DNA of 64,000 nucleotides from the NCBI GenBank assembly GCA_963281255.1, contig OY725489.1:6386523-6450522 (forward strand), in the 5' to 3' direction. This document shows, piece after piece, positions 54,206-64,000 of the stretch (position 1 is the stretch's first letter; each line of letters opens with the position of its first letter). The translations under genes were made by a program, and so were the position numbers. A model generated the notes under the pieces. It was given only the letters and a program-made list of their open reading frames with translations. It was not told the origin of the DNA and ran no database searches. This DNA is from Aphrocallistes beatrix (Eukaryota > Porifera > Hexactinellida > Sceptrulophora > Aphrocallistidae).

Positions 54206-56600
54206 GCTTCAATATACTAGTCTATAAAATGATATGACCGTTGTTCATTTTGTGAATAATGGTACATGAAGTGAACAAATATCATAATTTGCGAATATTT
54301 TTGTATAATTTATTTTCTATCTGAATTCTTTCGACTATTCAATTCTAATACTAGATAATATGATACCTTTTACTCGAGCTCTTGAACACGATGCCAAAAT
54401 ATTTAACTAGTTGGTTCTATACTTTTTGAGTAATAATTAATAACCCGTGCACGTCTAGGAATGTTGAAATGAAAGCGAAAGTGAATTGAAAGTAAAATGA
54501 AAATGAAAGCTGGGTCATTTCTATTTATACTTTTGACCCCAAGTATTTCCCGGGTATAAATACTTTAGTGAAGGAATTAGTGAAGCACCGGTTCGAAATT
54601 ATTAGAACAGGGGAATACACCGCACTGTTCACAGGTTACATGTGAACCCCCCTCCCCCGGATTCTATTTTCGATTGCAGCACAAACGAGTTGTTATCCCC
54701 CTTGGTAAAAATGTATTCCTAGTTTCTAGTAATTCATACACCTATCAGGATTTAAAATTTAGTGAGTTTGAGCATATTTCGAGTTATTTACAGGTAACTT
54801 CGAGGTGCTTTACCCTTTGACCCCATTGGGGGACTTACAGCGCCCCTAGATCTTCAGCCAGCTTGTGCATCATAGAATCTGCTAAGTGATCTCCCCCCCT
54901 AGAGGAAAAATCCTGACGTCTTTGTTTTCGAAATCCCATGTTGACCCTCGGTGGACGCCATTGTAGAATACAGCTGTATTAGTAGTTGAATACATGTAGT
55001 AATTGTAGTTCTTACTAACTGTAGCTATGAATTCATGTATTAGGCTCGTAAATGAATTGCTGAAAAATATCCATCTAATTTAGCAGTATCCCTCTCGATA
55101 TTATACGTAGGTGATCGTAATAATTTACAATACTGAAATAACTGAAAGTCAATAAAGAGAAATTTTCCAACCTGTGATTTTGTATCTCAATCGTAGTTCT
55201 GTTTTCCTAATTGATAGATTCTAGCTTCATCACATGCCTCGCAACTGGACTGGGACTCGTGTGAAAACGTAACTGATGTTCTCCACTGCCACAAGTTGCC
55301 TTGGTTCTACTCGATCATCTACTGGGCAGAGGAATATTTGCTTGGGGAGCGAGTGGAAAGCGAATGTTAGAATAAGGTCTGGAACGGTAAATATTTGGCA
55401 GTCGAATTTAGCTAACCAAAACAAGTTATTAATAAAAAATTGCAATATATACATAAAATGAAACAATATAAAATAGGAAAGTGTTTTGTAGAAGCAGAAC
55501 AGATGACATATTTTTGAGATTTATTGACTTTGTTGAGCCTATTCAGTTGTATTTATAATGCTGGGCTGCACACGAAGTTTCTCACATACCAATTCCAGAG
55601 TTGCGAAACTAGTTACACATATAAATTAAAATATGCAAGCACGCAAATTTCGATGATAAATTCCAATCGAGTGAAGTCATGGAAACATTAAAACCCTAGT
55701 TTGCAGCGGAATGTTGAATTGAAAGTGAAAGGTAATTGAAAGTCAACTGAATTGAAAATGAAAGTGGGATCATTTCTATTTATACCTTTGAACCCTCGTC
55801 AAATTAGGGTTTTTTAATGATAATTCGCATGATGACTTTGCATCACTTGTGCACAGGCAATTAGTAGTCCATCAGGGGAGGAAGTAAACCACTTGTAAAA
55901 TGTCTATTGGGATTCTAATGACTAAAAAATATGATGGACAGTTTACCTATCAAATAGCATGGTTTTGTATTCATATGTCTAAAATGTTCGCATCTTATCC
56001 CCCCGGGGCCTTATCAAGCAATCAGGGAAAGACGATATTCAATTTTCGATTATTATGCTAGACGTAGGATTTAGCCTCAATAAATAACATTATGCATAGT
56101 TGTCAATATTGGGTTGGGTCGTGTCGGGTTCAGGTTTAGGTCGAGCTCAAATAAAATCAGCCCTCCCACAGGAAGGGCAGACTGGAGTAATATTGCATAA
56201 TATTCTCTAATTATCAAAGCTACGAATTTTTAAAAACATGTTCGAGAAAACCTTCCAACGGGTGACATGGGGTTTTTAGGGGTGTAGATTTCGAATATAA
56301 TATTTTCAGTACAATACAGTCATGGTCGCTTATTATGAACCCGATTTATATGAACATTTTTTTAATGAACTAATCATGAACTAATCTCCTGATCTCAAAT
56401 TCATTTAGTGCAGCTCTTACAGGGAGATGCCCTTATGGCATGGACGGTGTATCTCGTTCCTCCGTATGTATGTATGTCCGTACGCGCGCTACTGCGAAAC
56501 CTAACAATCCGATTTTTACCAAATCTCGCATGTAGGTTCTCATTATGGTGTAGACGTGCACCGTCAAAAAAATCTCAACACCTTCCGGTTTTTATAAGTA
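54206..56600. other. AT-rich DNA with scattered small repeats
   Basis: No gene recognised. 54455-54545 and 55708-55795 are direct copies of one another (GAATGTTGAAATGAAAG and TCATTTCTATTTATAC blocks). CAGTCATGGTCGCTTATTAT at 56317 after TA looks like a lone pogo-like end. 56408-56600 is moderately GC-rich with TATGTATGTATGTCCGTACG and abuts R1 copy i. Confidence 0.45.
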
Positions 56601-56931
56601 CAAGCGCGCTTCGCTTGCTTGCGGACACTGTGTGTCCGCAGAGTTACCCAGTGGGCCCTCGGGGATATTAGAGAACAATACGTTGCATTCTTGTTTGTAC
56701 TAAGTATGCTGAATTGTCATTTGACATTAATAAAATCAGAATTCTAGCAGAAAATTTAGGATAAATAGAATTTACATCGTATTAAGTAAACTAATCTTGA
56801 ATGTAAGGTACTGTTATAATCGATATCGCACGAGAAATCACCAAATTTGTCAATTTTTAAAAATTTGATGCGTAATGATGACGTTATAAGTGATGAGTCA
56901 GCATTTTTTGACGCTAGCTACATCATATGTG

Positions 56932-57264
56932 CAAGGTTGAGTCAAATCAATTTGATTTGAAAAAAACTTTTTTGATTTGATTTGATTGAGTTGGTTAATA
57001 AGAAATGATTGAGTTGATTGATCTGAATGCTGTCATTGAATAAAATAAAATGATCTGAATTATCTGAAATTTCATTTAAATTAATTGAATTGATTTGGAT
57101 TGAATTGAATTGAATTGAATTGAATTGAATAATTAAAATGAATGAGCTGAACGATTTGAATAAGCGCAAATGATTGAATTGATTGATCTGGTGTGTTTTA
57201 TGTAAATGATCAGATGCAAAATTACAAAAAAATAATTCAAATCATTGAGTTTGACACAACCTTG
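56932..57264. mobile_element. hAT-like MITE, 333 bp, with TTGAA repeats
   Basis: Ends CAAGGTTGAGTCAAAT and, inverted, CAAGGTTGTGTCAAAC. A perfect 8-bp duplication CATATGTG flanks it (56924-56931, 57265-57272). The interior includes a TTGAA pentamer microsatellite (about 57101-57131) and TTGATTTGATT words. Confidence 0.9.
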
Positions 57265-57505
57265 CATATGTGAGATATATTTAGATACACATTGTATTAA
57301 AATTTCAGCCTTCTATGGCCTAAAATGGCTGATTTATACTAAAAAACTGAAATTTCTTATTATAAAAAAGGTGACAATGACGCCATAATTCCATGATGAG
57401 TGGACATTTCCATCTGAGGTCAGAACTTAGTGGAGCCATAGCCAAAAACCCCCCCACATTCCAAAAATGACCTTTCCGTGCCTGGTAGTTTCTTCAATCA
57501 ATTCG

Positions 57506-57506
<1 letters not shown>

Positions 57507-57540
<34 letters not shown>
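57507..57540. repeat. TA microsatellite
   Basis: About 17 TA dinucleotides, part of the R1 head. It directly borders a pogo-like insertion. Confidence 0.9.
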
Positions 57541-57543
<3 letters not shown>

Positions 57544-58183
57544 TAGGACGTCAGTTATCCGAACGGGTTGGGACCGCGGGGGTTCGGATAACTGAAGTTG
57601 TTATGTGATTATATAGAAAAGTTGGTCAGTAGTACTGTACGCGACACAATTTACTATGGTAAAACCCCATATGGACCATGGATCAATAATATTTTAATAA
57701 TTTATGGTCCATATGGGGTTTTCCCATAGTAAATTGTGTCGCGTGCCACTAAATTGTGTCGCGTGCCATCAAATTTTGTCATGTGCCACAATTCAGTGAC
57801 ACAATGAAACCTTTTGAACCACAAGGTCATTTGAGTAAGCCAAACAAAATCTCAGAATGCTAGGATATCTCAAAATATTACGATCTCAAGATATCACGGT
57901 ACTAAATCATCCATGGTTACTTAATACTAGGATCTCAAGATATCACAATCTCAGGATATCACGCAACAGTACTAAGTAGTCATAATGATGAATATGGATA
58001 AAATACTTATTAGCTTATGTAGGTATCATCAATAGTATATAAAATGATGGCAGTGTAATAATTTCAATTCTCAACTCAGGATGCATCATTTATACATTTA
58101 TTATATTTTAATTTGGTCAACCAAGGGGTTCGGATAACTGAAGTGTTCGGATAACTGAAGTTCGGATAACTGACGTTCTACTG
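57541..58183. mobile_element. pogo-like element, 643 bp, with internal palindrome
   Basis: TIRs CAGTAGGACGTCAGTTATCC and CAGTAGAACGTCAGTTATCC (inverted), with TA on both sides. The GTTCGGATAACTGAAG motif repeats at both ends. A nested palindrome at about 57637-57752 (GCGACACAATTTACTATGG, CCCCATATGGACCAT and their inverses) looks like a separate insertion. Non-coding. Confidence 0.85.
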
Positions 58184-58196
58184 TATATATATGTTA

Positions 58197-58354
58197 CAGT
58201 CAGATTGTGAAATTAGGGATTTCATGAAATGCCTAGTGATCTCACGAATTTACTAGGCATTTCGTGAAATAAGTGTGGGGTTTTCACGAAAAGCCTTGTA
58301 ATTTCGTGAAATCACTAGGCTCTTCATGAAATAACTGATTACACAGATTGACTG
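58197..58354. mobile_element. pogo-like MITE, 158 bp
   Basis: Ends CAGTCAGATTGTG and CAGTCAATCTGTG (inverted), flanked by TA. The body consists of repeated, mutually inverted ATTTCATGAAATGCCTAG and TTTCGTGAAATCACTAGGC words, which can form several hairpins. Confidence 0.75.
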
Positions 58355-58488
58355 TAGCATATATACACAAACATTAAGTTTTAATAGTAAGGATATTCAT
58401 ATTTTAACAGCACCACACCAAAGCTTAGTTTAATTAAAGATATAAGTAAGATCTCAACGACTAATGTAAGGTATTTCACCATGTAGGA

Positions 58489-58740
58489 CCGATTTTCGCG
58501 CTTTGAAAGTAAAAATATGAATGTTTTATAAGTTATTAACATATTACATATTTTCACACCTTTCGAAAAAAATCTTATTTTAAGCTAAAAACGAACGGCT
58601 AATAGGATATGTTAATATGTAGATTCCGATTTTCGCACTTTGAAAGAAACAATGTGTATATTTTATGAGCTATTAAATGTTGATATATACAAAAATGTCT
58701 TTATACCTCTACGCATTTTATCTTCACCACAATTTAAATG
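58489..58740. repeat. Satellite-like repeat, array 1
   Basis: Units of about 137 bp begin at 58489 and 58626. They contain CCGATTTTCGCACTTTGAAAG, TTTTCACACCTTTCGAAAAA and AATCTTATTTTAAGCTAAAA. Related units recur at 62083-62400. Confidence 0.6.
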
Positions 58741-59323
58741 CACATAAATAACCCTCTTCTAAGTGATATTTCTAAGTTATAGACTATGAGTGAAGTTATT
58801 TAGCATATATATGGAGCGATTAGCATGGAATAAATCGTATCAACAAGCAATATGGTGAAGATAAATTTGCTTGTTCGCTCATTCTTTGGGATGGTTTCAG
58901 CTTTACACGGTCATAAAGGTAAAAAATATCAGGAGTTACTCTCCTGTTAAAATCCACCCAATTTTAAAAAATGAGTCGTTAAGGTTGAAATAAAGGGATT
59001 AATGAAATTTTAAACATCAGCTTCTAGTTTTTTTTTCCAACACTTTGCGAGTTTCCCGTCCGTGTATTCTATAAAAGTCCTTGGAACAAGCTACAATGCA
59101 ATTGTACATCAGGATGCAATTCAAAAAGATGCAAATGCAGACGTTCGCGCAAAACCTGTAACTCAAAATGCCACAAAACACTTGGGTTCATAACAAGAAA
59201 ATAGAATAATAGTTTGACAAAAAACTTCGTGAGCAACAAATCTATTTGCTGTTTAGAGAGAGGATTAGAAAAAAGGAATGCGCCCCTACTTTCTGGTATT
59301 CGTTCGTTTAAGAAATCTTAATA
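58741..59323. other. AT-rich DNA, nothing recognised
   Basis: Around 59090-59180, GATGCAATTCAAAAAGATGCAAATGC and AAAACCTGTAACTCAAAATGCC faintly recall Cys-cluster tails of retroelement genes, but the reading is too decayed to call. Confidence 0.35.
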
Positions 59324-59549
59324 CAGTACACCCTCGATAGTCCGAACCTCGCCAATCCGAACCCTCGTTACTCCGAACACCCGAAAAATATTATTATTCT
59401 CCACCGTGCTTTGAATAAAGTTATAAACTTACATCTATCAATAAGATTGAAAAATTCGTTAAGTAAGCAATCAGGGCGATGTTATTTCACTAATTGGAAC
59501 AAATTCACTAATCTGAACGAGAGCTATCCAGATTAGCGAGGATGTACTG
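59324..59549. mobile_element. pogo-like MITE, 226 bp
   Basis: TIRs CAGTACACCCTCGATAGTCC and CAGTACATCCTCGCTAATCT (inverted), with TA at 59322-59323 and 59550-59551. The left end has iterated CCGAACCCTCG words. Non-coding. Confidence 0.85.
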
Positions 59550-60071
59550 TATTTAAATTCCATTCAGTTAATGGAGCGGAAGGAAATCTATATTTAGTCT
59601 AGGTATTTTAGAGTTTGATATGACGAGATACCAAACAAAAGTTACGAATCTTTATAGTAATATCGAGTACAGCAAAAGTATATTGAATCAATAACTTTGA
59701 ATTTAAAATCTATCATATGTAAATAAAATCATCAATGTTTAACATTATGACTAAATACAGTCTAATTATGAGAAATATGTAAAGGTTTGTAAGATATTCC
59801 TATGATTACTAATCGTGGTATAACACAACACAACAAGATTTTTCATCAGAGATCACATACTACTATCTTAGCATACTTTGGAATGCTGAATTCGAACCTG
59901 CAATCAGAATTTCTCTAGCACGTCTAGTTTTCCTAAATCAAATATTCATTTTTTCAATAGTATCGTGTTACATAGATGCTAAATTACTATATAGACATGT
60001 GTATTTTGTTTCAATTATCTTGACTATAAATAACTTTACTCATTTCAATTCAAGCAAATCAAATTCTAATC

Positions 60072-61785
60072 ATGCATCGAGCTTGTACAAATCATCCCGA
60101 CAATTTTTGCTACGTTTGTGTTTTTTTTTGCGTCTAATCTCAAAGAAGAACAATCACGAATCAATTGAAGAATATCTACGAATTGTATTTCGGATGTCCA
60201 CTTGGCGACCAGGACAAGTCATGGGCACCACATGTGATATGCACTTCTTGTTCAAGTGGACTACGTGATTGGTTAAACAAAAGGAAACTTTCAATGCCAT
60301 TTGCTATTCCCATGGTCTGGAGGGAACAGAAAAATCACTATGATGATTGTTACTTCTGTCTTATCGACATTATAGGATTTTCAAGCAAGAATAAGCATAC
60401 CATTGTTTACCCCGACTTGGAATCTGCTCGCAGACCAATTCCACACGACATCTTACCAATCCCAATTCCTAAGCCACAGCAAATCAACTTCGAGTCTGAA
60501 ATGGTGGAAGATTTGGAATTTGCCGCGGAAGAAGTTCATACATATTGTACAGATCCTAACTATGTCCCAGAAGATGAATTACTAGCGCCACAAACATTTT
60601 CACAGGAAGAATTGAACGACCTGATCAGGGATTTAGACTTATCCAAAGAAAAAGCTGAACTTCTTGCATCCAGGCTCAAACAGAAAAACCTACTCGACAA
60701 AGATGTCTTAATATCTCACTATCGCAAGAGAAATTTGGATATCGCTCAACACTTCACCACTGATGGTCCACTGTGTTATTGTAATGATATAGAAGGACTC
60801 TATGCAAACCTATTACAAGAATATTCTTCCTCTGATTGGCGACTTTTCATCGACTCATCAAAATGCAGTTTGAAGGCTGTTCTGTTGCATAACGGAAATC
60901 TGAAGCCTGGAATTCCAATTGCTCACTCCGTTTATCTCAAGGAAACCTTCGTAAATTTGCAGGAAATTTTGGAGGCAATAAAGTATAGAACATATGCATG
61001 GAATATCTGCGGTGATCTTAAGGTAATCAGGCTATTGATGGGTTTACAGCAAGGTTTTACGAAGTATTGTTGTTTCCTTTGTCTATGGGACAGCCGTGCA
61101 ACTGGTGAACATTTTTAAAAATGTGATTGGCCGAAGAGAACCTATGCAGTGGGAAAAACCAATTTGCAACATTCACCATTGGTTGAGCCAAACAAAATTT
61201 TCTTACCACCACTTCATATAAAACTTGGATTATGAAAACATTCGTAAAAACAATAGGCAAAACAAAATCAGCAGGATTTCAGCATTTGGAGAGCAAATTT
61301 CCAAATTTAAGCGAGGCCAAGATAAAAGAGGGAGTCTCTGTAGGACCACAAATCAGACAAGTATTCAGAGATCCAGATTTTGAGGATACTTTATCCGAAC
61401 TGGAACTGAATGCTTGGAATTCTTTGAAATGGGTTTGTGAGAATTTTTTAGGAAACAAGAAGTCGTCGGATTATAGAGAAGGAGTGGAAACCTTGCTTAA
61501 CGCATATGAGAAGATTGGTTGCCGTATGTCGCTAAACTTCACTTCTTGCACTCTCACCTTGATTTCTTTTCTGAGAACCTTGGTGTTGTAAGTGATGAAC
61601 AATGTGAGAGATTCCACCAGGATATACAACAAATGGAAACCCGATACCAAGGTTTCTGGAATGAGGGCATGATGTCCGATTACTGTTGGAGGCTGTTTAG
61701 AGATAATCCCAACAAGATATACAAAAGGAGTCATACTCTCAACACCTTTAGATTTAGTTTTCTTAGCTTATCTTTCCACTTCTAA
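60072..61785 (+). pseudogene. Transposase-like gene of a widespread invertebrate family, broken
   Basis: Start ATG at 60072 (MHRACTNHPDNFCYVC). The order matches a multicopy family of arthropods and cnidarians usually annotated as uncharacterised. It has an N-terminal Cys motif (FCYVC), YFGCPLGDQDKSWAPHVIC, SMPFAIPMVWREQKNHYDDC then YFC, and LIRDLDLSKEKAELLASRLK. Next are DWRLFIDSSKCSLKAVLLHN, CGDLKVIRLLMGLQQG with CCFLCLWDSR, LLPPLHIKLGL, GPQIRQVFRDPDF, FLHSHLDFFSENLG and VSDEQCERFHQD. Acidic blocks (FIDSSK, GDLK, SDEQ) plus a CxxC could be a DDE nuclease, possibly CMC/Chapaev-type; that is inference. Breaks: stops at 60135-60137 and 61116-61118, and single-base losses near 61231 and 61527. 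Confidence 0.75.
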
Positions 61786-62082
61786 CATTATATATATTCT
61801 CCCTAGTTTGTGAGTAGTTGATCTATGTTAAATAAAAAACAGCCATGACTATCAAAATACAGGGAAATTTAGGAAAATACCAAAAAATCGATGACTTGTA
61901 GCTAGAAAAATATAGACGTGCTAGTAGGAATCTGAAAGCAGATTTGAATTTAGCGTAAAAAAGTATCTTTGAAAATGACAACGTAATACTTGATGAGATC
62001 GTGAAGTTAAATTTTGTTGACCTGTGTAATGTACATATATTACAACTTCAATTATTTAATTAAAAATACACTCATAGGTTTT

Positions 62083-62400
62083 ATAAAATAATGAAAACGC
62101 ATCTGGCCTAGGCCAAACGCATTTAACCTTCAACATATACATAGTTTCACCCCTTTTGAAAAAAATATTATTTTGAGCTAGATGCGAGTTCTCAAGGGTT
62201 AATATAGAACATTTTAATATGTAGATTCCGATTTTCACACTTTGAAAGTGATAATCTAAATATTTTTAGTTTCTAGCATATGTATGTATACATTTTTTCA
62301 CACCTTTTGAAAAATCTTATTTTGAGCTAAATGCGAGCTGTCAACAGTTAATATAAGGCATTTTAATATGTAGATTCAAATTTCACAAATTAGAATGCTA
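62083..62400. repeat. Satellite-like repeat, array 2
   Basis: About two units of roughly 150 bp with GTAGATTCCGATTTTCACAC, TTTCACACCTTTTGAAAAAT, CTTATTTTGAGCTAAATGCG and GGCATTTTAATATGTAGATT, homologous to 58489-58740. It lies between two transposase genes. Confidence 0.6.
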
Positions 62401-62502
62401 TAAAATGAGTTTTTCCCGATGCATTCCGATATTCACATTTCTTGTTCCTTCGAGTCACTTCCTGGAGCTGCACTATTGGTCTGTCGACCGAAATTTTTTT
62501 AT

Positions 62503-62655
62503 TTCAAATCTAAACACATGGCAAGAATCCAATTCCTTCACTGCTAAATAGAAACTAGAGTCTAAAAATAGACAATATTGTATATGCTTTATTTCAAATC
62601 TAATCACATGGCAAGAATCCAATTCCTTCACTGGTAAATAGAGTCTAAAATTAGG
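62503..62655. repeat. Tandem duplication, unit about 80 bp
   Basis: TTTCAAATCTAAACACATGG with CAAGAATCCAATTCCTTCAC at 62507-62560 is repeated at 62591-62640 with a few changes. The segment just upstream (62466-62500) is shared with 25776-25812. Confidence 0.75.
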
Positions 62656-62747
62656 CATTTTTAAGAAGTTTAAAGAAATATAGTTGGTATAAATATGGAT
62701 ATAAAATAATCAAATTTATTGATAAATATATACTAACACAAATTACA

Positions 62748-64000
62748 ATGTCTTTTTCAGAACAAGAAATGTCTTCTTCGGAGCAAGAAACTTCCAATAT
62801 TTAGAAGTGCCGATCTCCCGTTGGTTAGAATTCCACCTCCTTTCGCTTCTAGTATAGAATCAAGTGACTCTGGCTTGTCTCAAGCAGTCACTAAAGATGA
62901 TTGCGTATTCAAAGTTCCAAATACTCCAACTAATGTAATCCCTTCTTCAACCTCTTCTACTGAGCTCAGATCTACTTTCTCACAGTTTGCCTTGTCTTCA
63001 CAGACTTCCGAAGATTCGGATAACTCCATTAAAGTTCCTTCTTCTTCACTCAGAGGCAAAAGGAGAGTAAAAAAAGTCAACGTTGGGAAGTTTCGTAAAG
63101 GGGAAGGACTGAAAAGAAAATCAGTTTTCACGCCATTACCTGCAAAGAGACCAACAAAGCCGACATCTGGACTATTCAAACAGGTAAAGTTTCCCCCTCC
63201 AAATAAATTTAGAAGCATCAAATTGCGTAAAGATGAAACTCACTCATTTCGTGGTCTATTAATTCCCCATGGATCTCAAATTATCGACATGGACTTACTT
63301 AGCATGGTATTCTCTCTATTAAGATGCACTGAACCAAAATGTACAGGACCACTCAAACTATATCAATACGCCTTTCGAGATGGCTTACAGTCATATTTAC
63401 TATTAAAGTGTAGCTATTGCCATCTTGTGTTAGCCGAATTCCCAACATCCCTACCTATTGGCATGCAACCCACGGAAGCAGTGAATGATCCCCAAATGCT
63501 ATCCCGGAAAAAGTCGGAAGTGAACGTGAGGGCTTTATTATCAGTGCACTGCACCTCTCTCAGTTGGAATGATTTCTTACTCTCGTGCAATCTCCTTGGA
63601 ATACAGAATACCTGGAAGTGCATGAACAAAGTTTCCCTCTTGAAATTGGTCGAATCAGCAAATACAATCTGTCAGCAATCCATGTCTATGTCAGCTAAAC
63701 TTGTACGCGACACAGCCGACACGTCAAATATCCCAGACTGTAAGAATTGTACTGTAAGTTACGATGGTTCGTGGCATCAAAGATGCCATTATTCGAATCA
63801 AGGGTTCGCGGCTGCAATTGAGGTATATAGCGGTAAAGTATTAGACTACGTCCCTATGAACGCGAGTGCAGCAAATGTCTCAAATGGACTGAAGAGAGGA
63901 AGAAAGACGATCCAGATGAGTATAGCGAATACTGGAAGAAACATTCGGGCGAGTGTCCAGCAAATTATTCCGGGACTAGTCAAAGAATGGAATCTTCAGC
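62748..64000 (+). pseudogene. Mutator-like transposase, 5' part, frameshifted and cut by the window edge
   Basis: The likely start is ATG at 62748 (MSFSEQEMSSSEQE), which meets a stop at 62802. The main frame is open from 62737 past 63858, over 370 codons without a stop. It has a low-complexity Ser/Lys-rich N-terminus, a CxxxxC...CxxC zinc-binding module (LRCTEPKCTGPLKLY, LKCSYCHLVLAEFPTS, about 63330-63455) and the family core NCTVSYDGSWHQRCHYS with GKVLDYVPM (63748-63858). After a one-base loss near 63858 the continuation ERECSKCLKWTEERKK then HSGECPANYSGTSQRMESS lies in another frame to the window end. That Cys-rich order is diagnostic of Mutator-like transposase domains in arthropods. Catalytic residues beyond the edge cannot be judged. 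Confidence 0.8.

Larger units (their letters stand above)
56601..58394 (-). mobile_element. R1 copy i with three insertions
   Basis: Minus-orientation R1. The GC-rich end is at 56601-56650 (CAAGCGCGCTTCGCTTGCTT, GGACACTGTGTGTCC) and the opposite end AGTTTTAATAGTAAGG stops at 58394. Between them are a hAT-like MITE (56932-57264), a long TA tract (57507-57540) and two pogo-like elements (57541-58183, 58197-58354) in the TA-rich part. R1 sequence is continuous across each insertion. Confidence 0.8.

Noticed and set aside
55229..55466. Overlapping open frames on both strands as a small gene
   Set aside because: No motif, no supporting context, and both frames are compatible with chance.

Overview
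The window reads as intergenic DNA from a metazoan genome, very probably an arthropod. It is strongly AT-rich by eye. The transposase families are animal ones: mariner DD34D, maT-like DD37D, Tc3-like, piggyBac, a FLYWCH-type MULE, Crypton-like and hAT MITEs. A copepod or similar crustacean would fit the mixture, but that is a guess. I recognise no conserved host housekeeping gene in 64 kb; nearly every coding trace is transposon-derived and most copies are broken.

Layout. 1-8 kb: AT-rich DNA, then remnants of a mariner, a DD37D element, a Ty3/gypsy pol and a second mariner. 8.35-10.72 kb: a complete but decayed MULE with long terminal inverted repeats (TIRs) and a near-perfect 10-bp target duplication. 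13.5-15.6 kb: a pogo-like MITE and a broken integrase gene with a terminal cysteine cluster. 18.6-21 kb: a young mariner with perfect 25-bp TIRs inserted in an older mariner. 22.3-24.4 kb: a tyrosine recombinase (Crypton-like) on the minus strand. It is the best preserved gene here, in two long overlapping frames joined at a GGGAAAA heptamer that is a textbook -1 slippery sequence. 24.6-30 kb: foldback repeats, a Tc3-like element, MITEs and a minisatellite. 31-32.7 kb: piggyBac remnant. 34.2-37.8 kb: a nest of repeats (long inverted repeat > pogo-like element > TTAA element). 38-42.6 kb: a second DD37D gene, a small intact proline-rich coiled-coil ORF, and a nearly complete piggyBac with a 43-bp minisatellite at its 3' end. 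46-54 kb: foldbacks, a second TTAA element, a second Tc3-like element and hAT MITEs. 53-58.4 kb: copies of a recurrent element (called R1 here) with a GC-rich stem-loop block, loaded with MITE insertions. 60-61.8 kb: a broken transposase-like gene of a widespread invertebrate family. 62.7-64 kb: a Mutator-like transposase running off the window edge.

The genes do not form a pathway; they are independent selfish elements. Two relations stand out. Non-autonomous elements match autonomous families present here (TTAA elements alongside two piggyBac genes), and younger elements sit inside older ones, which gives a relative chronology. All positions come from reading by eye; boundaries of decayed copies are approximate.
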